From Ascaphus truei (taxonomy: Eukaryota; Chordata; Amphibia; Anura; Ascaphidae), in the NCBI GenBank assembly GCA_036426205.1, contig CM071568.1, positions 121,196,225 through 121,260,224 on the forward strand: a stretch of 64,000 bases of DNA, given 5' to 3'. Below the pieces are notes generated by a model that made no database searches, was not told the origin of the DNA, and saw nothing but the letters and a program-made list of their open reading frames with translations. Made by a program: the position numbers and the translations under genes. Below, in pieces: positions 37,337-48,510 of the stretch. Position 1 is the first letter of the stretch; every line of letters begins with the position of its first letter.

Positions 37337-37562
37337 ATGTATACGGAGTGTATACATGGCATGCTACCTTCCTGCTCTCATTTACCTGAGCTATACACTG
37401 AGTGTATACATGGCATGCTACCTTCCTGCTCTCATTTACCTGAGCTATACACTGAGCGTATACATGGCATGCTACCTTCCTGCTCTCATTTACCTGAGCT
37501 AGTCACTGAGCGTATACATGGTGTGATACCTTCCTGCTCTCATTTACCTGAGCTAGTCACTT
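37337..37562 (+). repeat. 54-bp minisatellite, four copies
   Basis: The unit contains GTATACATGGCATGCTACC, then TTCCTGCTCTCATTTACCTG and AGCTA. Because 54 is a multiple of three, one frame stays open and reads an 18-residue repeat (IHGMLPSCSHLPEL core). There is no sign that it is translated. Confidence 0.92.
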
Positions 37563-37698
37563 TTTATTTTTATTTATTTTTCCCATAGTGATTAGCGTTG
37601 GCTTTATTTTCTGTCAACTGTACACACGAAAATAAAAGAAGTTGTTGCATGTCGTTTCACGCTTTAATGCATGCATGCAGATCTAGTTATGACATATA

Positions 37699-38179
37699 GG
37701 GCCTCATGCAGAGAGCATCGTTATTTCGAAATTCGCCATTTTTTGTTCAATTTCGCGCAGAAACCGGCATAAAATGGCGAGTTTCGAAAAACGCGCCATT
37801 TTGTTTTTTCTATTGCTAAAACTCGCCTCGCGGCTGGCGAGAACCTCCATCTCGCCATTTTTAAAACTCTCCGAATGCAGAGAGGTGCGAACGGCATGTA
37901 GCGGCTGTTCGCGCCAAGAAAATGGCGCGATTCTCGCATTTTTGCCGCGCCAGGAAAAGATGGCGCTCGCCGCCTATAGTAAAGGGGAAAAAAAAGGCGC
38001 GAATTTGTTTTTACACGTTTCTGAAGCGCGCATCTCGCCAATTTAAACTCGCCACACGCATCCATGTTAAACATAGCAGAATTCGCACTTTTCTGCATAT
38101 GGAGAATAAAATTCTCCAAAAAAGCTACTTTTTATGAAATTCGCCAATTTTAAAATTCTATGCTCTCTGCATGAGGCCC
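37699..38179. mobile_element. 481-bp palindromic MITE rich in ATGGCG/CGCCAT
   Basis: The termini GGGCCTCATGCAGAGAGCAT and ATGCTCTCTGCATGAGGCCC are exact inverse copies of 20 bp, flanked by ATA on both sides (37696-37698, 38180-38182). Pairing extends inward through AATTCGCCATTTT / AAATTGGCGAATT-type blocks. At least six AAnATGGCG or CGCCATTTT motifs occur inside. Open frames on both strands reflect the palindrome. Confidence 0.85.
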
Positions 38180-38182
38180 ATA

Positions 38183-39240
38183 GTGTAGTACAAGACTTTA
38201 ACAATTTTCAATTATATTTATTTTATTTTTATCTTCAATTTTATTGTAGTAGGTTGCAGCATCCTTCACCAACGAGGGGCTTACATTACAAGTTGAATTG
38301 CAAAGCCATTATATTTTGTTAGAATGACTGCAGCTTTTTTTAAACCTTCTCCAAAACACATGAACAATGTTCAACATAGTTGCATGGCTAGCTGTTTGAA
38401 AGAGATCTTTGAAGCCGGACATTTAAAAGACAAGCAGTACTCATACATCACATACCTCACATGTCCAAAGGATTTAGTTTAGATTCACTAAAATGCATCA
38501 TTTAACATGATGTGAACCTACAGTAAGTTTACGCCTATTATTTATAACGCAGTATTCATATGAAATCAAATAACATGATGTTAGCCAGGTTTTACTACTG
38601 TATAAAGCATGGCGTTATTAGGACGGGCTGTTTTTCTAAATGACAGGTAAAGGAGACAATTAGAGCCTAAAAGATACTCATTCCATATTTACTAAGCTCC
38701 ATTAAGGCCAAGGCAGGGTACCACAACGTTATTTAATTCATATCTAGAACAGAAGCGCGAACTGCCATAGTGAACTACAGGATCATTTATATTTACTCAT
38801 AAGCAAAAAACACTTGTGTCTTTACAGAAATAAAGGTTAAAATGAGCTCAGAAATAGAACCATTAGGAGCACTCATTTTCCTTTGTCCTCTAAATTGGTC
38901 GCAGTCGCTAAGATCTAATGTATATGGTGTCCTGGCGTCTGCAGCATAACCGGCCTCAATCCAACGGAAACAGAAATGACGTCCAAATGTCAAGTTTTTT
39001 CTTTCCTTGGAGGACTTTAAGTTCTGGCAGAGCGCTCTCCGTACAAACCCATTCTCACAGAACAGCACAGCAGCGCACCTACAGTACATGTTTCATGGTG
39101 GTCTGCACTTCATCATGGAGTAGCGATGCTGTGCTAGTACCTACAATTTATATGGCAACACCTTTTCTACTTGATTCATCAAAAAAACAAAAAAAAAATT
39201 TTTTAAAGGCTATTCTAATTGAAGTTATTTAAATCATAAA
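38183..39240. other. Intronic sequence, nothing recognised
   Basis: Overlapping frames on both strands at 38793-39232 (98 and 104 codons) show no motif. Confidence 0.5.
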
Positions 39241-39244
39241 TAAC

Positions 39245-39660
39245 TGGCTTTACTCCCAACCAAACTCTGAAATCATCTTTGCGCCTTTTATCTCTCCAGT
39301 CTTAAACCTTTCTCACTAATCTCCCCTTACCTATGGAACGCTCTTCCACTCAATATTCGTCAAGCACCTTCACTTCCCACATTCAAAACCCAGCTGAAAA
39401 TCCACCACTGTAGAGAAGCAGCTCATTAAACGTTCCACTCTGCTACAAACCCCAGATGCACTTGACCTCGTCTGGCTGAACTTCTAACAATGCACTTTTA
39501 CTACTAATGTGTAAGCCTCCCAACTACCCATGTGTAAGCTCTTTGGGGCAGGGTCTCCTTTTGTCTTATGCTGTCATTGCTGTAGCACTTATTACCATTG
39601 TTTGTAATGTGTTGACCTCTTATTGTAATGTGGTAAAGTGCTGCGTACATTAGTGGCACA
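39245..39660 (+). mobile_element. L2/CR1-type LINE 3' end
   Basis: The frame near 39333-39410 reads YLWNALPLNIRQAPSLPTF followed by KTQLKIHH, the conserved C-terminal tail of L2/CR1-clade ORF2 proteins. It is followed by a 3' UTR-like stretch containing TAAGCTCTTTGGGGCAGGGT and AAAGTGCTGCGTACATTAGT. 5'-truncated. Confidence 0.8.
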
Positions 39661-39967
39661 AAATACAATTATGCAAATAGGGCGAGCGAGAGAGACCAAT
39701 TTAGGAAAGAGCCCATTGACTTACAGTATACCTTTAAATAGCCATGCGTCCATATTCCCTAGAGATCTCATTCTCTCTCTCGCTCACTTTTTTTCTCCTG
39801 GGAGTAACCTACATAATGTTACGTTGTTTGACGATAACTCAGCATTATCCCTGAACACCGTAATGTTAACCCGATGCTAATGAGGTAAATAACGGGTTTT
39901 ATTTTTGCATATCATTACCTTTGTGAATAAAGCGTTTATTCTGAGTTTAGTTAGCAATATGTACTAA

Positions 39968-40002
39968 GCAGTACTATTTCAGTACTATTTCAGTACTATT
40001 TC
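39968..40002 (+). repeat. Three copies of CAGTACTATTT
   Basis: The 11-bp unit occurs three times in tandem and is followed by CAGTAGATG. Confidence 0.9.
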
Positions 40003-40254
40003 AGTAGATGCATTCTGGTGCTGGAAAACACCTTACTGACCATTCATAGAAGATAATTTATGGAAAACACTGCTTCGTAAATATGGCCCTTGTTGTTATT
40101 TATCTCCCATATACTTTTTTATGAATATTATCTGCTTAATATTAGTACTTGTTATGTGAACAATGCGGGGTGAGCACCCCAAATACAATAACAGTGGTGC
40201 TGCGTGCAACAGCTCATTTAAAGCAGCAATTCGGGGATATATGTATATATGTAT

Positions 40255-40500
40255 GATATTATATATATATATATATAAAAGAAAAAACAGATGGCACACA
40301 CATATTGCAGTAAAGTAGGTGCTTATCCCATATAGACAGTAGGTATAAATAAGCTCCTTACCAGGCAGATCCAGAGTTCCAGGCCCACAAAGCAAGGAAG
40401 AGACAGCACACTCATTAGTATCCAAAAAAAAAGTGTATTAGTAGAAAACAGGCACATTCACCGACGTTTCGGTCCTAGAAACAGGACCTTTCTCAAGGGA
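40255..40500 (+). repeat. Dispersed repeat related to the 20.2 kb family
   Basis: After a TA microsatellite, the sequence GGTGCTTATCCCATATA, then CTCCTTACCAGGCAGA, then GAGACAGCAC parallels copies A and B at 20195-20644. It ends CACCGACGTTTCGGTCCTAG with a short hairpin (GGTCCT ... AGGACC). Confidence 0.7.
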
Positions 40501-40580
40501 GTGCACACTGATATAAATGTATCCATTTACTTTATGTATTCCAGGAGTGTGCGCTCTTTTGTTAATATGTGTGTGTGTAG

Positions 40581-40587
<7 letters not shown>

Positions 40588-40624
<37 letters not shown>
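40588..40624. repeat. (TA)n microsatellite
   Basis: A pure TA run of roughly 18 units. Confidence 0.95.
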
Positions 40625-40626
<2 letters not shown>

Positions 40627-41239
40627 CTATTTAAATAAAGATATAAATATATACATACATAAATAGCAACAGATAGCAGATTATACAAGTGCAGTTGGTG
40701 TCCTCTCTGTGAGCAGCAGCGGGGTAGTGTGCTATCTCAGTTTGCCAGAAGGGCCACAGTGATATGCAATAGCAGCAGAGATGAAAGGTGCATACGTACT
40801 ATTAGTACTTAAAACTCACTTATGACATACAACTCACCTATCCTTTTTTATACTAATTTATATCTTTTTTTTTCTATTTATCTTGCTCTCTCTTCTACAT
40901 ATGGAATACAGATTTATTTATTTATTTTTTTTAAAGTTAAAGCTTCAGTGAAAAATGAAAGGAAATGTTTATTTATCTGGCTATTTACTGTACATTGTCA
41001 TATTTCATCCAAATAGGTGCAATATAAAACATACATATATGTTTAAAAATTACGATCGCTCTATATGCATATCCTTTGTGTGGAAGCATTGTACAGTATA
41101 CTAGCTTTTATCCCGGTTTTAACTTTTTCCAACCCAAATTATTTATTTTTTCTCGCTATTTTGTTGTTTGTCCTTTTATATTGGAAAATCTATAGGTTAA
41201 TTCATAGGATGTTCAATTTCCTTTTCTTTACGCCATTTT
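40625..41239. other. Intron just upstream of the first exon
   Basis: T-rich sequence with no recognised element before the G4 motif. Confidence 0.5.
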
Positions 41240-41265
41240 GGGTGGGGGGAGGGGGGGAGGGGGGG
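41240..41265 (+). promoter_or_regulatory. Four-run G-quadruplex motif upstream of the ATP9B acceptor
   Basis: Four G-runs of 3, 6, 7 and 7 are separated by single bases (T, A, A) on the sense strand, ending 42 nt before the exon. This matches the strict G4 pattern with 1-nt loops, both in DNA and in the pre-mRNA. A splicing role is inference. Confidence 0.7.
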
Positions 41266-41280
41266 AGACCTTCATCATTT

Positions 41281-41307
41281 ATTGACTTTTAAATGCATCT
41301 ATTTCAG
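41281..41307 (+). promoter_or_regulatory. 3' splice site of the first ATP9B exon
   Basis: The sequence ATTGACTTTTAAATG followed by ATCTATTTCAG supplies a plausible branch point (TTGAC, A at 41285, 23 nt before the exon), a short pyrimidine stretch and the AG acceptor. Confidence 0.7.
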
Positions 41308-41420
41308 GAACTCTTACCCAAAACGAAATGGTTTTTAAACGCCTTCACCTTGGTACCGTCTCCTATGGTACAGACACAATGGATGAAATCCAGAATAATA
41401 TAGCGAGGAACTACACACAG
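41308..41420 (+). CDS. ATP9B: ATP9B exon: DKTG-loop continuation of the P domain
   Basis: ATP9B is a P4-class (Neo1-like) P-type ATPase of the trans-Golgi/endosomal system. This 113-bp exon starts with GA, the last two bases of a split Gly codon, then encodes [15 protein letters not shown] and ends in NYTQ (37 full codons). The split Gly is the G of the catalytic DKTGT motif; the phosphorylated Asp lies in the preceding exon, which is outside the window or not recognised. The stretch [12 protein letters not shown] fits ATP9B better than ATP9A, which I remember as VAYGLDSMDEVQ. The acceptor is ATTTCAG, the donor is CAG|GTGAGC, and the exon ends in phase 0. It joins in frame to the exon at 46239. 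No stop or frameshift is present, so it looks functional. Confidence 0.93.
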
Positions 41421-43990
41421 GTGAGCAATCTCAATGACAATTTTTAAAAGGTGACACGGATCAAAGAAAATAATCCTTTATCCATGTTTGTTTATAATAA
41501 TATCCCTTTATAATTCTTTACTGTTTACTACCTGTAAAGCCTTTCAATACTACAGTACTTTTTTGTAGAATCTGTTTGCAGTTCCAAGAAGCTAAAAGTT
41601 AAATCCAGTTAAGAAGTAATCTTGTGGTTTAACACATTTCCAAACCACCAAAGCTGCTCATGCAGAAGCAGTTATCCTCAAAATTATTGCAACTGTTTGC
41701 AAATAATTGCAACTATTGGTCATCACTTACAGCCTCTGAAGTTCTTCTTCAAAACTCCAGAATTAGATCTTCTGTGTTACATTGAGACCTTTAATATAAT
41801 TGTTAGTTGGGAATTACATTAATGACTAGACTGCAACTTATCTTATTGTTTCCTTGGGTACCTGTGATCTGAAGTTGAGGTCATGGCAATTGCTAGAGAC
41901 AGCAGCACATACTCGGCAAAGTGCAGAGATTAAAAAAAAAATGTGTTCAGTATTAAATGTAGCTTTAGTTTAAAAATCAGAAAAAGTGTCGATTTTTTCG
42001 AAGTTGCTATTCGTTTTGATGGACCACCAATCAACTCTTGATTGTCACAATATTTTGATTATTTAGATACCGGTACGCAAAATAAATCATTTGCCAGTGC
42101 AAATCAAGTACATTTTGATGTTTGCAATCCACTTAATTACATCTTTTCTCAAATGTTGTCTTACAAAATCTGCTACATTGATTGAAATGAAATTCTAAAA
42201 AAAAAAATTTTTAAATCACGTTCTATAAAAAATATATAAAAGGAAACCTAGTAACATGGAAAAACATAATGACTTGACAAGTAATTGAGGCAAAAGCCCA
42301 TGTATCCTAACACACGTGTGTTTCCAAAGGAAACTGGTACAGATTTGTGCATACGTCCTTGTGGGAACATAAAAACAAAGTACTGTACTGTAGATCTATG
42401 AAGAACTTTCATGCTGGTCCATCAAAAGATATCACAACTTGTAACTAATCTATGTTTTCTCCAAGTCTAATAAGGATTCTAGATTGCTCCGTAGGAAAAC
42501 ATTTTCTTATAATCTGCATACAGAATTCTGAAAAGCTACTCTAATTTTACTAATATGTGTTGCCTTACAACTTTATCCTGTGTTAATATTATTTTTAAAT
42601 ATATTTGTGAACACAAAGTGTGCTGCACGTAGTTTGCTTTATAATCATTGTTGCTAAACTATTCAGCAATTCTTTCATTTGCGACCCAAGTTTTACCCAC
42701 CACTACTTGCTTTTCTTCAGAGGACTAAAGCCAGAAGCATTTATATTTTCATTTGATTTAATTATGTTATATATTATTACAAACACATTGCATAGATGCT
42801 GATTAAATATTGAATTCTATTCAACTGAACCACAGTATTTTATTTTTCTCACCGATTATTTGTATTAATAGGGCAGATAACAAAATTCTCTTTTTTACTA
42901 GTTTCAGCTTTTACAAATACGTAGCCTTTACACATTAACTCCTTCAGTGTCAATAATATACAGTAGGCAACACGTTGCAGGCAGATTGTGTTTACTTAGC
43001 TACTAATTAAACATATATTAAACCACTGACTCCAAAAATATGCTGAGCTTTTACAATTTGTGATAATAAATGCTGCTACTCACTTAGCCAGTTAGACAGT
43101 AGTTCTTATTTGACATTGATTTCTATCCCTTGTTTGTGTGCTGTTTTATTATTAAAAAGACAATCCTCTTGTATGTCTACAGTAATGCAACACACAAATC
43201 TATTATAACATGATTATATTTCCCCACTGGAAGCATTCCGTGACAGAGAGCATAATCTTTAATGGAATCGGTGTGAAATTAAATTATACAAGCATCAATA
43301 AACATAACATAATTCAGAAGGAGTAAATCAGCTTAATTTATTTGCGTCTGTAATGACATTGGCGTTTGTAGAATGCAAATGCAGAGGTTCAAAGCGGGAG
43401 TTAAAAAGCAGCGGCAGATGAGCAGAAAAGTTAAACCCATTATTAGACAGCACTGTAATTTGATGGGCAGTATGTTCACGGATCAGTGGCTCAGTGCATC
43501 TAGTCCAAAAACAAGACGACACATGGTTCCAAAAGCAGGTTCCTCTGAATCTAACAGCAAATTGTTATGGCTCTGGTGGGAGTATGGGACGTTGTTATTT
43601 TACATCCTAAAGTAAAGCGATCCTGATAACCCTCTAAAACAAATGTAATTTGCTTGGAGGAGATGAGTTCTGTTAGATATAGCTTAACATAATTGTAGTT
43701 AAAGATAGATGCTACAGTGCTATATTTATGCCGGTGTGTAGTACAGAATCTGACAAAATTGCTGTATTTTTCTCCAGCGTTTAGGAAATTTTGTAGCCAT
43801 AATTTACATAAGCTAAACTGAAAAGGCCCCCTTCGTTTTATTGGACCTGTGTAAATGGTGCTGCGCATGTTTTTTCTTTACATATAGGTTTCTTCTTTAG
43901 GTGTTGTCTTCCCTGCACTTTACAAACCTATAGGTTTTCCTTATTCAAAAAAGTAATACTAAGGGACCAATATTTTTCACTGCTGTCTAT
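41421..43990 (+). other. 5' half of the 4.8-kb ATP9B intron
   Basis: AT-rich intronic sequence. Frames of 60-105 codons at 43328-43868 show no motif. No transposable element is recognised, so it may be old unique intron. Confidence 0.5.
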
Positions 43991-45040
43991 TGAAGATACT
44001 GTACAAGGTTTTATACCAGTGCCGTAAAGCTGAAGATACTGTACGAGGTTTTATACCAGGGCCGTAAAGCTGAAGATACTGTACAAGGTTTTATACCAGG
44101 GCCGTAAAGCTGAAGATACTGTACGCGGTTTTATACCAGGGCCGTAAAGCTGAAGATACTGTACGCGGTTTTATACCAGGGCCGTAAAGCTGAAGATACT
44201 GTACACGGTTTTATACCAGGGCCGTAAAGCTGAAGATACTGTACACGGTTTTATACCAGGGCCGTAAAGCTGAAGATACTGTACAAGGTCTTATACCAGG
44301 GCTGTAAAGCTGAAGATACTGTACACGGTTTTATACCAGGGCCGTAAAGCTGAATATACTGTATGAGGTCTTATACCAGGGCCGTAAAGCTGAAGATACT
44401 GTACAAGGTCTTATACCAGGGCTGTAAAGCTGAAGATACTGTACAAGGTTTTATACCAGTGCCGTAAAGCTGAAGATACTGTACGAGGTCTTATACCAGG
44501 GCCGTAAAGCTGAAGATACTGTACAAGGTCTTATACCAGGGCTGTAAAGCTGAAGATACTGTACAAGGTTTTATACCAGGGCCGTAAAGCTGAAGATACT
44601 GTACAAGGTCTTATACCAGGGCCGTAAAGCTGAAGATACTGTACAAGGTCTTATACCAGGGCTGTAAAGCTGAAGATACTGTACAAGGTTTTATACCAGG
44701 GCCGTAAAGCTGAAGATACTGTACGAGGTCTTATACCAGGGCCGTAAAGCTGAAGATACTGTACAAGGTTTTATACCAGTGCCGTAAAGCTGAAGATACT
44801 GTACAAGGTTTTATACCAGTGCCGTAAAGCTGAAGATACTGTACAAGGTGTTACACCAGGGCCGTAAAGCTGAAGATACTGTACAAGGTTTTATACCAGG
44901 GCCGTAAAGCTGAAGATACTGTACAAGGTTTTATACCAGGGCCGTAAAGCTGAAGATACTGTACAAGGTCTTATATCAGTGCCGTAAAGCTGAAGATACT
45001 GTACAAGGTCTTATACAGTGCCGTAAAGCTGAAGATCTGT
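43991..45040 (+). repeat. 40-bp minisatellite, 26 copies, intronic
   Basis: The unit is TGAAGATACTGTACAAGGTT plus TTATACCAGGGCCGTAAAGC. Copies start every 40 bases from 43991 to 44991; the last lacks one base. Variable sites are the two bases after GTAC (AA, GA, AC or GC), the base after GGT (T or C), G/T after CCAG, and GCC/GCT. Copies 10-12, 13-15 and 16-18 repeat a three-unit pattern, giving a 120-bp higher-order repeat. Confidence 0.97.
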
Positions 45041-45257
45041 TCCATCTTTCAGTGTCCATGTCAAATGTTAGAAACTTGTTTATATATTTAATCAATATTA
45101 TATATTAATCTATATTTAAACTTGTGTAATAAATGTAATGCAAGTTTCTTAGACAAACTAGATTTACAGCAGCTGAGTGCTGGCATGTTTTAGTTGCTGC
45201 AGAAAAGGTGAAGAGAAAAATAACAAGGAGACATAGTGAAATGTGTCATCATTCTGA

Positions 45258-45510
45258 TGACTTAGTAAATATTGACCTTTATGATGTCAGACAGTTTGTG
45301 ATATGAATGGCGAAAAGAGGAGGAGTGCCACTCCAATCACAAACTGTCTGATATCATAAAGGGCAATTTTAATAAACGGTGCTACTCCATAAGACATCTT
45401 CCAGCATAGCTTGGTAAATATTGGCCTTTAAGGCCCATTCACTTGATTGGGGTTATAAGGTGTCTTATTTAGCTGCACTTCTGAGTAAATATGGCCCACA
45501 ATTTGTTAGG
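45258..45510. mobile_element. Nested hairpin MITE remnants
   Basis: GATGTCAGACAGTTTGTGAT near 45283 pairs with ATCACAAACTGTCTGATATC near 45336. TTAGTAAATATTGACC and GAGTAAATATGGCCC motifs mark outer ends. It appears to be two overlapping hairpin elements. Confidence 0.6.
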
Positions 45511-45532
45511 ATAAAGACTCTAGACCTACGCT

Positions 45533-45656
45533 GGGATTCACTAAGCGTCGATGCGGGGTATCGAACTCTCATTAGGCGTTAACTGTCACTGACTTAAATG
45601 GTTGTTAATGCTGCATATGGGTGCGATACCTCACATCGGGGCTTAGTAAATCTCCC
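45533..45656. mobile_element. 124-bp hairpin MITE
   Basis: GGGATTCACTAAGC and GCTTAGTAAATCTCCC form the ends. Internal GATGCGGGGTATCG pairs with CGATACCTCACATC. Confidence 0.7.
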
Positions 45657-46197
45657 ACATTGACACTTCATTTCAGTCCCCAATGCACTGAATCCGCAAA
45701 GTTAGTATAACAAATAATGTAGTATGTTCATACTGTTAAATGTTTAATACGGTTGTAGTACAGAGAGAAACCATACTCACTGTTACTCTTTCTACTTCTA
45801 GCGACACAATTTATCAATAAAGGCAACTTAAAAAAATCATAAAGATAATAAGATGGTGGGAGCTAACCAATATTAATCCCATGGATTCTCAAAAAATCTA
45901 ATGTAACAAGTCATCAGAATTATGACACATTGGTGGCATTTAATGTTTGATGTGTGCTCACAGCACTAAACACCCTTGGTCATTGTGCTCTAAATCTCAA
46001 TACCATTGTGTTGTTTAAAGCTGCTTTGAGCTGTCACTGTACAACGGGCTTTAGCTCTTAATACTGTTAATGTGCAGGCTCTAATTCTGGATTCGTTGTC
46101 ATATCTGGAAGTGGCCCAACTTGGAATCTCCTCTCAGATAATATGGTTCACAAGGTTTTGAAACTTACATGGAATAACGTCTCTGCTTTGCTTTTCT

Positions 46198-46244
46198 TAC
46201 TAACTTGCCATGTTCCGGTTTTGTAATCTGTCTTGAAGGTTCAG
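46198..46244 (+). promoter_or_regulatory. Branch point and acceptor of the second ATP9B exon
   Basis: A perfect TACTAAC branch-point sequence lies at 46198-46204, with the branch A at 46203, 36 nt before the exon. It is followed by a T-rich stretch and the acceptor GAAG. A second possible acceptor, GTTCAG, ends at 46244, six bases downstream and in frame. Confidence 0.7.
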
Positions 46245-46487
46245 TCCCAAACTAGCATGAACAATACCAGCTCAACACCTTCAAGAAAAGCCCAGGCTTC
46301 TGCACCTAAAGTACGCAAGACCGTTACGAGTCGAGTCCATGAGGCAGTAAAGGCAATTGCTTTGTGTCACAATGTAACACCTGTCTATGAATCCCGTGCT
46401 GGGGCAAATGGGGAAACAGAATATATGGAGGTGGATCAGGACTTCAGCGATGAAAATCGTACTTATCAAGCATCCAGCCCTGATGAG
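46239..46487 (+). CDS. ATP9B: ATP9B exon: start of the nucleotide-binding domain, ending SSPDE
   Basis: This 249-bp exon (83 codons, phase 0 at both ends) opens [19 protein letters not shown], a variable linker. It continues through [20 protein letters not shown] to [13 protein letters not shown]. The conserved block and the terminal SSPDE are typical of ATP9A/ATP9B, where this segment starts the N domain that binds ATP. The longer Ser/Asn/Thr-rich linker and the [11 protein letters not shown] segment match ATP9B rather than ATP9A. The acceptor is TCTTGAAG|GTT and the donor GAG|GTCAGT. The open frame runs past the donor to 46577, but that extension ([11 protein letters not shown]) does not match the expected next residues VALVQWTE. 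A second AG six bases downstream could give a two-residue-shorter variant. Confidence 0.93.
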
Positions 46488-46880
46488 GTCAGTTTTATCA
46501 TTATTTCCTGTTACACCAAACAAATAATCTGGACCCACAATGTTAGGTCTATGGTCATATTTTGTTTCTTCTTATAGTGCATGTGCGAAAAGTTCCTCCT
46601 ACACTTACATAATTTCAAATATTTCCCCTGACCTTCTGGGGTTATTCATCAAGATGCACAAGTGCCAATTGAGACACTATGGCACAGAAACTCCCATTGA
46701 CTTTTTCCCGATTAGCACTATCGCAGTTTAATGATTACCAAAATCACAATAACATATTTGAGTATGTGAGCCGCAGTTCCATATTAAACTACAGGTCACA
46801 CATACTCAATGATGTTATTGTGAAAATTAGACATACATTGAATAGGGAGATGCTTCTGTACTTTGGTGCTACACTGTGCT
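46488..46880 (+). other. Intron downstream of the second exon
   Basis: Short inverted motifs occur near 46640-46790 (an AAACTGCGATAGTGC-like decayed hairpin), but no clear element. Confidence 0.4.
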
Positions 46881-48360
46881 TTATATCAGAGAGTGGATAC
46901 GGTGTGGCGGTCAGCGCAAGATGTTGATCTAAAAAAATAAAGAGATAATAAAAACACATAGAATTAATGCATGTATTGAATGGACACAGTCTGTCCTTGC
47001 GTACAATGGTGGGAAAGGAGGGGGGAGGGGTGAAGGAAAGGGGAGGGGAAGGAAGCGGATGAAGGGAGGAGGGGGTGGAGTAGGTATTAACTTGATAGTA
47101 TGACAATAATAAAGTAATGGAACAATAATCATATGTTTCAGTGACTCACACGGCCTTATGTGAGACCCTTCCCTCAGAGGCGGATGGAAAATTGAATAAA
47201 TCACTGCATATAAATGCTCCAGCAGTGGGGGATATAAATGAAAGAACAACTCACACGGCCTTGTGTGAGCCGCTTCCCTCAGTGAATAAGTGCTGTCAGT
47301 CTTTCTAAGATCAGTCACGTCTCCTTCTCAGTATCTCACAGTGGAGACCAGGTGTGGATAGCTCCTCTCCCAGGTGCCCATATAACAAGAAATGGGCAGA
47401 GCCTGGATTAATAACAATATATAATTTATTCTAGCAATAAATATAAAACTTAGGAGCACTCACACACAACGAAAAAACAGCCCAGAGCCAGCCGTAGGTC
47501 TATCCGGTAGACTCTTTCCTTCCCGGTGAGCTCCCGCTAGCGTGTCCGACAGCGGGACCGGTGTCGGAGGATCTTGCCGGAAGTCCGGCGGCTGCCTGGG
47601 TCCTTAGTAGTATATGAGTGACTGTCCCAGTCTTCCGGAATACAAAGGAGATGAGTAAAGGTCCCAAGGAGGTCCAGGCAGGAACAGCATGCAATGATGG
47701 TAGTACTGTACTTGCAAGTCGGACGCGCTAGCGGGAGCTCACCGGGAAGGAAAGAGGCTACCGGATAGACCTACGGCTGGCTCTGGGCTGTTTTTTCGTT
47801 GTGTGTGAGTGCTCCTAAATTTTATCTATATTGCTGGAATAAATTATATATTGTTATTAATCCAGGCTCTGCCCATTTCTTGTTATATGGGCACCTGGGA
47901 GAGGAGCTATCCACACCTGGTCTCCACTGTGAGATACTGAGAAGGAGACGTGACTGATCTTAGAAAGACTGACAGCACTTATTCACTGAGGGAAGGGGCT
48001 CACACAAGGCCGTGTGAGTTGTTTTTGCAGTGATTTATTCAATTTTCCATCCGCCTCTGAGGGAAGGGTCTCACATAAGGCCGTGTGAGTCACTGAAACA
48101 TATGATTATTGTTCCATTACTTTATTATTGTCATACTATCAAGTTAATACTGTACCTACTCCACTCCCTCCTCCCTTCATCCGCTTCCTTCCCCTCCCCT
48201 TTCCTTCACCCCTCCCCCCCCTCCTTTTCCACCATTGTACGCAAGGACAGACTGTGTCCATTCAATACATGCATTAATTCTATGTGTTTTTATTATCTCT
48301 TTATTTTTTGAGATCAACATCTTGCGCTGACCGCCACACCGTATCCACTCTCTGATATAA
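46881..48360. repeat. 1.48-kb palindrome with arms of about 650 bp
   Basis: The left arm 46881-47550 is the reverse complement of the right arm 47718-48360, with a 167-bp spacer at 47551-47717. Outer ends are TTATATCAGAGAGTGGATAC and GTATCCACTCTCTGATATAA. Inner ends are GAGCTCCCGCTAGCG and CGCTAGCGGGAGCTC. The right arm lacks about 30-45 bp around 48025 that the left arm has near 47203-47250. A purine-rich strand in the left arm (46990-47090) faces a pyrimidine-rich one in the right. No protein motif is seen. Confidence 0.93.
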
Positions 48361-48510
48361 GAAGATCCTGGGTTGCATCTTCTTCTTGGTCAAGCTGCTG
48401 AACTGCGACAAGGGCTAGTATATACTCACTTCTTTGTTTTCTACACTAGCCCACAGGCGTTATACTTTTATACGGATACAAGGTAGGGAGCGCCCCAGTT
48501 TTTCTTTTTG

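Noticed and set aside
37337..37588. 83-codon frame with four 18-residue repeats
   Set aside because: The frame stays open only because the 54-bp unit is divisible by three. There is no start context, splice site or homology.
43991..45040. CRISPR-like array
   Set aside because: The 40-bp units are contiguous with no unique spacers, in a vertebrate intron; this is a minisatellite.
46488..46577. Extension of the second ATP9B exon past the donor
   Set aside because: The expected next residues are VALVQWTE, but the genomic frame reads [15 protein letters not shown] donor lies exactly at the family exon boundary.
46929..48311. Frames of 64-129 codons in the large palindrome
   Set aside because: They recur in mirrored form in both arms, show no domain motif and are frame-shifted between arms.
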